NCBI GenBank assembly: GCA_033297205.1
Contig: MU859243.1
Span: forward strand, 22,074-71,158
From: Pseudoneurospora amorphoporcata
Lineage: Eukaryota; Ascomycota; Sordariomycetes; Sordariales; Sordariaceae
DNA length: 49,085 nucleotides
Direction of reading: 5' to 3'
Shown here: positions 1 through 9,522 of the stretch, in pieces
Layout: every line of letters begins with the position of its first letter
Numbering within the stretch: position 1 is the stretch's first letter
The notes under the pieces: generated by a model
What the model was told of the DNA's origin: nothing
Seen by the model: only the letters and a program-made list of their open reading frames with translations
Databases searched by the model: none
Made by a program: the position numbers and the translations under genes

Positions 1-1831
1 CAAACTTCCCCCCATTTTTTCCAAATTTTTTTTTAATTTCCTATCCGGGTACTAAGCTATAATAACGTTTTTGTTCGGCCCTTTTTGGCGCCCCCCCCCC
101 CCCCCCCCCCCCCAAACCCCCCCAGTTTAGTTGACACATGAGCACGGTAACATCGCTCCAATCCTTATTTCGACTGCGCCGCCGCCTCGTTCCCTCAAAG
201 TGCGGAGAAACTAGGGAAAGAGAAGATAAACACAACCTAAGAAACCATATTCATCACGGCATTCTGGTTGGTATCATATGAGGCTAGTTGGCCTCATGCG
301 ATTTTAGTCAAACTATTGTTACCAAGATTATCACCTACTCCGCACGAAAATGCATGCAAGCTCATCTGGGGTGGTCAGGTGGAGGCCAAGATGGACCATC
401 GATCGTGATTGATGCAGTGCGACCTAAACGAGACGAGATGCGGAAAAGATGGTTCTGACGAGAGACGGGCTCGAGACGGGGCCACGGTTCGGCCCGCGGT
501 GCCAATCGTGGTATCAAAGTCTTGGAGAGGGAAGTTCGTCCCAACTCTTGAGTAGATATGTCGCCGATCTTAATGAGATGGTGGCTGACTATCTCCTTTG
601 GGGCTCCGCACGAGAAGGGGGCATCTTCAGGCTGCCGATATCCCATATTCAGCACTCCATTCCCAGATCAGATCAGAGGGACTGGACCATGGAAGCATCC
701 TACTGCTCTTTCGTTTCAATCCTACCATGAAGCTACGTTGATCATCGCGGGCGGGGATCTAGAACCCGAAAGCGTTTCAGTCTATTCGCTTCCGCGCCCG
801 AGTCGATTATTTGCATACGCATGTCCCAGGTCTCGACAGGACAATGACACCTCCCCTTTTTGGACTGACACCAAGCTCCGAACGATGTCAGTACCACCTC
901 ACATCTCACATCTTACCACATCATCGCCGTTTTAGGATTTTGCAACCGCCAATACCACAACATGCTGTCGGGAAGTCGCATACATCATGTCGCCTACTTT
1001 CGGCTCGTTCCAATCCCGTGTCGTGACTATCACCTCCGACCTCGCCTTTCACCATCACATACCTTAGCCAGAAGCGCGTCTTGAACAGCGATCACAGATG
1101 CACTGCTACGACATCGTCATGCTTCCGACTTTCGTTGAAGGCTACCTGCCTTTTGAGGAAGAGGGGTTTCAGCATGACAGCTGCAAAATCTCCGTTTGAA
1201 GGAACGTCGGGTGAATGTTGAGGCAGCCAGTCGCAGCTTGATCGGGAACAAGGAACGATCCAGGTAAGGCGAGTGAAGTTCGTGAGGGGTTGAGCACGCG
1301 ATGGTTGATCAAGAACGGAAAGTGGGCGGGAGGGGTTTCGGTGCGTTAGTTGCGTGCTTTGTCAAAGGTTGTGTGTTTACTTCAAGGTGCTGATATATCA
1401 AAGCGGAAAGACTTGTCGTGGCGTTGCAGGTCGTAATGGCTTCTTCGTAAAGCGCATTGGCAATCCCTAGCACACGCTTTGATAGGAAACTGCGTACAGA
1501 CCATCCGGGCTTTAGGTAAGAGAGATCAGACATGTGCCCAGGAGCTACCGACTGAGTGTCTGGTGTCAATGTCACCGGTCTGTGGTATTGACCGGACAAC
1601 CGAAGATCCTTCAGTTCCCCAATGAAAATAGGGTTACATTTTGTTTTCGATACTCTCACCAGTTGCACTTACCCCATGCTATTTCATAAGCCTCCATTTT
1701 TTGTGATGGCAAACTGTCAGGCTAGCCGTTACATCTATCAAAATGCTCTTCGCCCATCTCTCTTCATTTACTCATGTCCAACCATCTACACAACCTCCAA
1801 ATCACGTCCTAAAGGGACTACGACTCACAAC
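1..1831. other. No confident gene; simple-sequence region
   Basis: I see no convincing gene here. The open frames are short, overlap on both strands and resemble no family I know. A run of 23 C (91-113), then AAA and 7 more C, is the only striking sequence element. The last few hundred bases are probably promoter and 5' leader of the gene starting at 1832. Confidence 0.5.
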
Positions 1832-2734
1832 ATGAGCCAATCTATGACCCCCTTTCTCCCGAGGAAAAATGACGAGAAGGACCTCAAAGAAGAAGATCAA
1901 GAAGCAGAAAACTCGTCGACAACAGACGTCGACCTCGAAGACGCCATCGACAGCACATCCCACAAACGTCCACGGCCACACGGCAGGCCTTCGCCTTCCT
2001 TCCTCCGACGTCTCCTCTTCCGCTCGTGTCCAGACTTGATCCTCTACCTCTTGGCCATCTGGGGATTCCTCTCCCTCATTCTTCAGCTAGCCCAACTGGT
2101 GCTTCCCATAACACCCATCTTCCCCTCTTACCATTTTCATCCCCAGTCACAATCAACGCTAAGAACAAGCAGCACCACAACAAAAGACATAGACGTCTAC
2201 CGCCCCTCCACTTACCCTTCCCCCTCTTACGACCTCTGCTCCTGCGGTTCTTCCACCAACGAAGCGGTCTCTCTAAACTGCGTCTACGACAGCATGGCAG
2301 CCGCCTGGCTCCCACCGCATTGCCGGGACCCGGAACTAACCACCATTTTCGACGATTCCGGACCTGGTGACGGGGGCTCATGGCACTATTATGCCGACAA
2401 AAACGGCAGTGTCCGTCTCAATGCTCACCAAATCTCCCTTTTAGCAGATAACCAAACAAAGGGGGGAAATGTCTTTTGGGCAACAAGAGAATGGCATCTA
2501 GCCCATTGTCTTTTTTACTGGCAAAAGCTGGTGCGGATGAGGGATACGGGGGCGGTTATGGAGAGGAGGTTTGATGGGTGGGCACATGCGAAGCATTGTT
2601 ATGGGTTGTTGATGAGGAGGGATGCGCCGCCGAGGGAGATGTTGTTGGAGGTTGATGTTCGGTTGAGCAGTGGGTTTGAGATGGGTACGGGGGAGGGGCA
2701 TAAGGGGCATGAGGGGGCCCATGGTGGGCATTGA
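1832..2734 (+). CDS. Single-pass membrane protein with two HxxHC motifs (distant UstYa/DUF3328-like)
   Basis: A 300-aa intronless protein. I chose the ATG at 1832 (context CACAACATGAG), which opens an acidic hydrophilic N-terminus; the frame is open upstream to 1622, so a start up to 70 codons earlier cannot be excluded. One hydrophobic segment (about residues 65-95, rich in L/I/P) suggests a type II membrane anchor. After a Ser/Thr-rich linker comes a C-S-C-G...C-x-Y-D...W-L-P-x-H-C pattern. Two histidine/cysteine motifs follow, HLAHC and HAKHC, about 35 residues apart. In UstYa-type oxidative enzymes of fungal RiPP clusters, paired HxxHC motifs are thought to bind metal. This protein looks like the broad unnamed fungal family sharing that pattern rather than a true UstYa. 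No cluster genes lie beside it. The tail is His/Gly-rich (GHEGAHGGH). Function unknown. Confidence 0.75.
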   Translation: MSQSMTPFLPRKNDEKDLKEEDQEAENSSTTDVDLEDAIDSTSHKRPRPHGRPSPSFLRRLLFRSCPDLILYLLAIWGFLSLILQLAQLVLPITPIFPSYHFHPQSQSTLRTSSTTTKDIDVYRPSTYPSPSYDLCSCGSSTNEAVSLNCVYDSMAAAWLPPHCRDPELTTIFDDSGPGDGGSWHYYADKNGSVRLNAHQISLLADNQTKGGNVFWATREWHLAHCLFYWQKLVRMRDTGAVMERRFDGWAHAKHCYGLLMRRDAPPREMLLEVDVRLSSGFEMGTGEGHKGHEGAHGGH

Positions 2735-2790
2735 GATTTGAATGGATGGTTGGATAATTATATGAAAGGGAAGTCATGCTGATACATTTA

Positions 2791-3053
2791 AGGCCTGTTC
2801 AGGTCCGCGTTAGGGTTTTTGGGAAATAAATGTGTTAACGTGCATGGTCCGCAGCTGCAATCCTGCAACATTAAGGCAGCGTTAAAGTAGGCCAAGACTT
2901 TGATTGTAAGATGGAAAGAGGTGCTTAACATCCCCTTTCTACCTTTCTTTCTTCTTTCCTCCTCTTTCTTCCTCCTTTAACCAAAGATCTCACCACCACT
3001 CTTATCGTCGCCATCCTTCGCATCGTCACTTAAGTAGTAGATTTTAATTGGGA
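2791..3053 (+). mobile_element. Truncated copy of PIF/Harbinger-like miniature element
   Basis: The left end, AGGCCTGTTCAGGTCC preceded by TTA (2788-2790), and the following ~160 bp match the element at 7091 with about a dozen differences, mostly transitions. The match then runs through a C/T-rich stretch and ends near TTAATTGGGAA (about 3053), after which the copies diverge and no right terminal inverted repeat is seen. The copy therefore looks 3'-truncated or internally deleted. It carries the empty site (CTTAA at about 3029-3033) where the other copy holds a solo LTR. No coding capacity. Confidence 0.7.
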
Positions 3054-3615
3054 ATAGCCTTATCTATTCACGTGTTACTTCGGAGCTTGAGGTCATGCTT
3101 TCGTTTCTTGCGAATCATGAAGAGGTCAACTTGCGATCTGTCACCGTGATGCTTAGTACAGGCTTGATCACTATCTCGCGAAACCAGACTCAAGCGGGAC
3201 AGTGTTTCTACAAGTTTCAGATCATTCAGAAACTCAAGGCGTGGGCATCGCTGTTTCGCCAACTCAAGACGGAGGAGTTTTTGCTGGAGATGAGACCAGC
3301 ATCAAGTTGTGACCCGATAAATGACAGAGAGATATGGGGCGGGTTGCAGGAGGTCGAGGACCTGAAGTTGACGCATATTGAAGTCAGAAGCATGTGGTTG
3401 CCTACTGTCTGCGGGAGCCGTACAGTGAAGGTACATTGTATTTGTAATTCGTTAGGAAATTTAACAGGAGATGAATACAGAATTAAATGAAAGCGCAAGC
3501 CAAGATGCACGTGTCTCACGGATCGTAATATAGAATACTCCACCACTAGATCCCTAGGAAGGAAACAAAACAAGAAAAAAGAAAACACACTAACGACGCC
3601 CGAGCTCTTCAGCTT
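3054..3615. other. Intergenic, no supported gene
   Basis: This stretch lies between the truncated miniature element and the stop codon of the HET pseudogene. Open frames of about 120-130 codons on both strands overlap each other and have no recognisable domain. It may hold decayed repeat sequence and the 3' region of the HET gene. Confidence 0.4.
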
Positions 3616-6377
3616 TCACACAACCTCGTATGTGTAATACCCGTTCCCTTCCTCCAACCCGAGCACCGGGTCTGGAGTCCCGTTTCCCTTATTGTTCCGG
3701 GCCACCTGGGCGATAGTCTCGAGAAAATGTGAGATGTGAGGGAAAAGGCGTTTCCACATCTTGGGGGGGTAACGATTCTCTAGATTGGTATTCAACGGAG
3801 GGCCGTTAAAATACGGGTCTTTCCTCAGATAATTCATTCGTTCTTCCGGTGAGTCCCCGACCTTCCCAGCAAACCATGAGTCCAAATCTCGGAATAGGCC
3901 TTTCCTCTTCAGCTTGTCGATATCTCTTTTCCAGCGCATCGCACGATACAGAACGTCGGCTCTATTCCTGGCGGATCCATCGTCATGACAGCCATTGTCA
4001 GAGTCATAATCGGAAGAAACTCGTTCATCACCCTTCATAAACCAATCCTCGCTGTGTACGCAAAAATAATCGTCGCCGAGCTCAAAATACCCAGCCCTTC
4101 GAAGCGGCCACTGCGATCTTCCGGGAAGCAAGTGGACTGTTGTTGTCTTCAAGAAAACCAATCCATGGGCCACCGCCCAGTCATAGCTGTCGTGGGCTAC
4201 AATCTCGAATGGTGCAATGTACACCTCTTCTAAATCAGCCTTGCCGTCGTTGATGTCATCCCATTTCACCTCCACATCTTTGATCAGAAGTGTAGAGGTA
4301 CCCAAGTTACCGTTGTCCTCGATTGCAAGATTGTACCTCTGGTAATTTCTAGCAAGTTTACCTCGAATTATTGGGCTCCGGAGCTTGATGCTTCCCCCGC
4401 AAGCAACAGGGCCAAAGAGGTTGGTTGTAGTTTTTGGCGTTACACAAGCGTCCAGAGCCTCCGCCAGGACATCGATCCATTCTAATCTGTCTTCATGTCC
4501 CCTCAATCCGTACAACGGCCGTTTCAATTGCATGTGACGCTCGTGGATAAGGGAAGCCCAAGACTATGAAGGGGCTATCTCCATGTCTCTTATGCTTTGA
4601 CCTTTGGCCTCGTTATACCACAAAAGCCCATGAATAAGGCGATATGACCACAGTCCGGCAAGATACGTTATGCCACTCCATCTGCTGCTTAACTGCTCTG
4701 CAAGGCCAGAAATAGCCACAAGCCTATCTGAGGGCATGGTCAGAGACCTCCTAGTGTATGTTTTTAGTAGCCGATTCCATACCCTTTGTCGGTCCGTGTC
4801 GACTAGCTTGCCATTGAGGAGGTTCTCCCAGGCAGGCCGGAATATGCCAGTTTCCATCATCCAGAGATTCGTGAATACATGTTTTTCGTATGAATCTGGG
4901 AAGGATTCACTCGCTTGGCAGGTTGAGCATTCCCAATGTAGTTCAGCTTGCCCAAATGTAAGGGCTCGCCGTGCCAGGAGTTGTTCCTGAAGTACCCATC
5001 AGCGGGTGGAGAGGATGAGCTTCGGAACCCCATATATGAAATGCTCGTTGGTATACTTGCTGGTTAAGTAGACGTTTTCTGCTACTGGTACTGACCAAGG
5101 TACTACCGAGAGCGGATATCGTCGTTTGAAGAGGCCACCGTTGGAATCGGATGAGGCACCAGCGGCCAGGTTGAGAAAAGAATTCCGGTAGACTTCTTGC
5201 ATTTTTGCTGATCCTCGAGTCCAGTCTTGATTTCCCGGTGAATCCTGAATGATGCAGAGGCAGTCAATCCAAATGTAGGGGATCTCTAGTTTTCGAGTAA
5301 GTTCGATGGCATCTCGAAATGTGTTTGGCAGCTCGCTAAGTTGAATGCCGTCCAAGAACCTAGCATAATTTTCTTCCAAAAGCCGAATAGGTACTCCGTT
5401 TTTGCCCCAGCAGTGACTCAGTGTCATGTATGGTTCTTTCGCAAAACCATCTCGACTTGTTTCGCAAACCCTCACGTATGTGTCTCCAGCGGTTCCCACT
5501 GCGACCAGCCGGGCAGGCCATTTATCTTGCAAAGTCGTTTGTACCGCGTTACAGAGGGGGTGCGAGCGGCAGTTTTCCATCCATTTGAGCGCTTGATTCC
5601 AGCTTCCGTCCCTTGCCGTAATGACTGAAGTTGGGGAACCACGGGCTAGAAAACCATGTTTAATTTTAGCTAATCCTCCATGCCATATGGCTGTCACGCG
5701 TAGTGTTTATCTGACAGCGTCGTAAGAAAATGCTTACCTCCGCTGTAATGCCCATCCTTGACCTCAATGCCAATATCCGCGAGCGTCACCTTCCCCTTGC
5801 CACGTCCCACGCAGTGTAAGTACAGACTACCCGTTAAAGGAGGTTCTGCTGAACCATTGCCTGAAGTAATTTGCAAGCGTAACGCCGCGTCACCCGGCTC
5901 GGGTGTATCGACACCTGGTTCCCCACTCTCAGCACGTAAAATATGGTGCTTAAAATGCATATCCAGTGAGTTACTTCTGTCTCCAAGGATTTTAGCCATG
6001 AGGGAATGACAAACATGGCAGTTTCCTTCAGAAGCTGATCTGAGGAACTGATTGACGCTGCAGAAGGGAGCTTCTTTATTCCAGCTTTCTGTCCAATGCC
6101 AATCAACAAAAGCTTCAGACAATATCTTGAACGCCGCTGTACAACTCGTGCACAAGCGTTCATACGCTGCTTTGGGTACCCCTTCATGTTCGAATCTAGC
6201 CATACAATATTCAATGTATGCTTCATACGATCTGAGATATGGTGGCAAAGCTGAAGGTCATGGTGATTCTAAATTCGGCTTGCTGACTTCCCGAAGAGCA
6301 GACGGGGGATGGCTTGTCTCCACCGAGCGGGACGATTCGGCAGTTTCGTCCGTCGTGTCCATAGCTGGAGTGGTCAT
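3616..6377 (-). pseudogene. HET-domain (heterokaryon incompatibility) gene broken by three in-frame stops
   Basis: Reads right to left from ATG 6377. After one likely 47-nt intron (5737-5691, GTAAGC...ACAG) the rest is a single frame to the TAA at 3616, about 900 codons, except for three stops: TGA at 6258-6260, TGA at 4999-5001 and TAG at 4564-4566. The HET core is intact: YMTLSHCWG, then LPNTFRDAIELTRKLEIPYIWIDCLCIIQD, which I cite only as the family's L-P-x-T-F...YIWIDSLCIIQD pattern, and later a run of Ala/Gly before the RRYPL segment. The second stop falls just before WVLQEQLLARR, the family's conserved 'R-G/A-W-v-x-Q-E' position. The third falls inside the family's A-P-S-W-S-W-A-S motif, exactly at the first Trp. 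HET proteins trigger cell death after fusion of unlike hyphae. Homology continuing in frame across each stop argues against introns there. An ATG at 6203 could serve as a start below the first stop, so that lesion alone is not decisive. As read, the protein would end at the HET domain. Confidence 0.85.
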
Positions 6378-7087
6378 CCAAAGATCAGGTTAAGAAATTC
6401 GAGAAAGTCGCGCGGTCATGGAGGAGCTGTATCGAAGGGTCGAAGGGTGGGGAGGGGCCTACCAGACTTTTTTTAAGAGCAAAAGCCTCAACATCAGGAA
6501 GATCAATTTGGGCGCGATGAAGTGCAGCCCAAAGCAGGGCAGCCAATGTAACGGAGACGCAGCAACGGAACGGTAGACCCATTTAGCGTCATCTGGTTGG
6601 CCCAAGGCACAGAAAGCGGGAAGGGCGTTTAAAGAAGGCAAAATTCCCCTGTTCGTCACACCCTCAGGAAAAGAAAAAGGAAAGAAAGCAAAATGAAGAA
6701 AAACGTACCTCTACCAAAACAAACCCGTATCAGTCGCCGGGCCTGAGTACAGCGCAGGAAGCGTGACACCATACTCTTGCAAAAGGCAAAAGATGGACCG
6801 TGGTTCTAGTGTATCTGACAACAGAGCACCGAATACACGCACATACCGCATTTTCTCAACCGTAAGAGATTTACTCCCCATAATTTTTCCAGAGCCTAAC
6901 CTTCTTGTAGTATGGTTAGCTCCCTTATGCAATCCCACTGTAACCCGTGTGTATACAAGTAAACGTGGTATGGCACGGGGCACACGGCTGGCATAGGTCA
7001 CTTGCAGTCGGCTGGCGGGGCTGTCAGGGTTGTATGCCGGTCCGGCTAAACTGTATGAAGGTTAGGAGGGTTAGCTAGGTAAATCTC
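6378..7087. other. Upstream region of HET pseudogene, no gene
   Basis: Between the HET start and the miniature element. Only short overlapping frames with no family resemblance. It probably contains the former promoter of the HET gene. Confidence 0.45.
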
Positions 7088-7376
7088 TTAAGGCGTGTTC
7101 GGGTTCGCGTTAGGGATTTTAGGAAATAAACGTGTTAACGTGCAGGGTCCGCAGCTGCAATCCTGCAACATTAAGGCAGCGTTAAGGTAGGCCAAGACTT
7201 TGGCTGCAAGATGGAAAGAGGTGCTTAACATCCCCTTTCTACCTTTTATCTTTCTTCCTCTTTCTTCCTTCTTCACCATCCTTTTCATCATCATCACCAC
7301 CATCCTTTTCTTCATCATCGCCATCCTTCTTATCATAACCATTCTTATCATCGCCATCCTTCTTATTGTCACTTTA

Positions 7377-7745
7377 TGTGACGAACGGCAGTCTGATCTG
7401 CCTAAGTGAGATAGCTCAAGGTATTAAACTATCAGAGTCGTTCGGTGAAGCCAAAAGGTTCACAACAAGTATGGTGGCGTCATACGTGTCTCAGTGATAA
7501 TGATCAATTGACTACTGTCGAACTTATCTGACAATCTGCGTTCTCCAGTCGCCCTTATATCCATCTTGAGTCTTGCTTGCTCACTCGCGACTCCTGCTCA
7601 CTGTGAGCACTTGCTTGGCGTGAGCACTATAGTACCACGCCTTCCTGGCCAATCCCAGACCTTGGGGTTACATCAACCAGTCCTAGAGTGGTGATGGTCT
7701 CCCAGCGGTCTGGTCGGCCCGTGTGTCCTGCTTAAGTTCGTAACA
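7377..7745. mobile_element. Solo LTR of a retrotransposon (369 bp) with 5-bp target duplication
   Basis: The insertion begins TGTGACGAAC and ends GTTCGTAACA, so it has the TG...CA ends and near-palindromic termini of an LTR. It is flanked by CTTTA on both sides (7372-7376 and 7746-7750). The related element at 2791 has the unoccupied site CTTAA at the same point, which confirms both borders. There is no internal retroelement domain, primer-binding site or second LTR, so it fits a solo LTR left after LTR-LTR recombination. Strand cannot be told. The element family is not identified. Confidence 0.85.
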
Positions 7746-7810
7746 CTTTAGTAGCAGATTTCAATTGGGAACTTTGCAACGGCCATCCCCTATATTTATA
7801 AGGGGTTGAG

Positions 7811-7880
7811 CCTTAACCGCAGTCTTTAACGCACTACGTCTCGATTTTAAGACGTAGTACGTTAAGAACTACAGTTAAGG
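7811..7880. repeat. 70-nt hairpin inside the miniature element
   Basis: Two 31-nt arms (7811-7841 and 7850-7880) surround an 8-nt loop. The arms share CCTTAAC/GTTAAGG and ACTACGTCT/AGACGTAGT. By direct alignment 26 of 31 positions pair, and all five mismatches are transitions. Confidence 0.85.
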
Positions 7881-8241
7881 ATTTTGAAGATTCTGGCCTT
7901 CTAATTGGTCAGATTGAGGATTTGAGGTAAGTGCAGGTGGTTGCAGGTGGTTGCAGGATGTGCATAAAAAATAAGGTTTTTGAGCCGAATACGAAAAATC
8001 GTAGTAGTGCGGTAGTACGTTCTACATACAAAATCTTAACCTAGGAACGTACTAACGTGCAAACGAACAGGCCTTTACGGTTGAGAAAATGCGATACAGC
8101 CAGCCATAAAACAAAAAGCCATTAAAAAAAAATAAGTACTAAAAGATCATATCGAAAAACATACGGACAAACACGTATCAAGGAACATACAGAAAAAGAG
8201 ACAGAAGAAAAACTACAATGCAAAAAGTATACTGCAAAAAA

Positions 8242-8360
8242 ACATACAACACCAGGGATTCGCTGGTCGTCACCGACCCAACTACTAGTCTGGCCCTCAC
8301 TGGCTTATCTATGGGAGAGCGGACGGGATCCCGAGTTTTCCAGTGGGTATGGTCGTATGT
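8242..8360 (-). rRNA. 5S ribosomal RNA (dispersed copy 1)
   Basis: 119 nt reading ACATACGACCATACCCACTG... to ...GAATCCCTGGTGTTGTATGT on the minus strand. Ends, length and the internal box TAGTTGGGT...GTGA...CCAGCGAATCCC match Neurospora 5S RNA. The stem around GGTCGGTGACGACC differs from the common N. crassa type by a compensatory pair, so this is a variant 5S type. RNA polymerase III signals: TATAAG at -29 (plus-strand 8384-8389) and a T-rich stretch right after the gene. Identical in sequence to the copy at 19074. Confidence 0.95.
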
Positions 8361-9522
8361 GTTTGCTAAGTGTTGATCTTGGTCTTATAAAGCTACCCCC
8401 CAAAATGCAACCGGAGAGGGTGATGGATGATGGTCTTGATATATATGTTGTTGGTTTTGGTAACGATTGCGGTGGCGGTTGGGTTTTGAGTTTGAAAGGA
8501 GCTCCTCGCCCAGTTTTACAGGCTGCCTTTATCTGATTGCAGTTACTGCGTCGTGTGTATTTATGCATCTTTGTTGCTTCGATGTGAGAAGGTCTTAAAT
8601 TTGCCTGCTGTTCTTCCTTGGTCTTTTTTTTTTTTTTTTTGGTCTTCATGTTAGGCAGGCATAGTGCCAGAGTCGCAATGTGGTAACCAATTATAGTAAA
8701 AGTCAACAGTCAAGTTGCAAAGTACAAGGGTATCAGTTAGACCAGGCTCCTTTCATGAGGGTGCGCTCGGTGTAATTAGACTAACTACCTAATATCGTAC
8801 GTAAAACTTGGCTTAAAGAAAGACAAGAAAATGAAGACGGTCGTATCTGGACGTTGCGGTGATATGCAATGTTAACCGCTTGAGAGCAGCATGAGTGAGG
8901 GTCGTTATTTGACTAGGTTGGACTTTGGTAGGCGGGGGAAAATAAAACTTGATATCTTTCAAAAAGGGAATAACGCCACAGAATTCGTAAGAACATATGT
9001 TTGTGTGGGCGGCCGTGAGTGTGACTATGACATGAAACGAAAAAAGAGACCAGATGTCCTTCCTTTCCCTCTCCTCCTTCCTTTCCTTCCTCCACCATCT
9101 CTTCCTCCTCTTATCTTTTCTCTTCTCCCTTTCCACCTTCCTCCCTAGGTTCTCCCCTCTTCCCTTCCTCCCACGTTTTTATCTAACACTCCTTGCCTTT
9201 TGCATGTGCATAAAAGCAAAAGAAGATGTTAGATGGATGGTGGTATATGATGATGATGGTATAGACAATGGAGGTGTGGATGGATACATGACAAAAGGAG
9301 GCAGTAAATAAAAAAAAAAGTAAATCAACATGAAGTATGGGGGATATCTCTGGATCAACTACAAAACAACACGCCCTTATCCTAATTCGTCGTCATGATA
9401 TGTCCCTTTGTGTGTGTGTATCCAATTAAACTTTCGGATCAACAACTAAACTGCCAGTTCCTTGCACTAGATAGATAGATAGATAGATAGATCGGTCCTT
9501 TCACTCTTTATTTGACTCAAAC
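8361..9522. other. 5S upstream region and probable 3' region of the DENN gene
   Basis: Contains the 5S TATA element (8384-8389 on the minus strand), an 18-T run near 8625, a ~120-nt C/T-rich tract (about 9058-9178) and an ATAG/GATA tetranucleotide microsatellite (about 9469-9492) just downstream of the DENN stop codon. No supported gene. Confidence 0.5.

Larger units (their letters stand above)
7091..8074 (+). mobile_element. PIF/Harbinger-like miniature element with TTA duplication, carrying a nested solo LTR
   Basis: The left end reads AGGCGTGTTCGGGTTCGCG just after TTA (7088-7090). The right end, read on the minus strand, is AGGCCTGTTCGTTTGCACG, followed on the plus strand by TTA (8075-8077). 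Imperfect terminal inverted repeats flanked by a TTA duplication are typical of PIF/Harbinger elements; the superfamily call is inferred from those ends only. Without the inserted LTR and its duplication the element is about 610 bp and has no transposase, so it would be non-autonomous. The 5' part is ~92% identical by eye to the copy at 2791. It contains a C/T-rich stretch (7230-7372) and a 70-nt hairpin (7811-7880). Confidence 0.75.

Noticed and set aside
1309..1668. 119-codon minus-strand open frame near the left edge
   Set aside because: Begins at a GTG with no in-frame ATG at the head and no family resemblance.
3095..3490. 131-codon plus-strand frame between the element fragment and the HET pseudogene
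   Set aside because: Overlapped by a similar-length frame on the other strand; no domain.
4564..5001. Introns explaining the stops in the HET frame
   Set aside because: Family-conserved sequence (WVLQEQ after the TGA, SWAS after the TAG) continues directly and in frame, leaving no room for an intron.
9058..9178. Long C/T-rich tract as a coding region
   Set aside because: Open frames over it are Ser/Phe/Leu/Pro (or Lys/Glu/Arg) low complexity on both strands; composition alone explains them.
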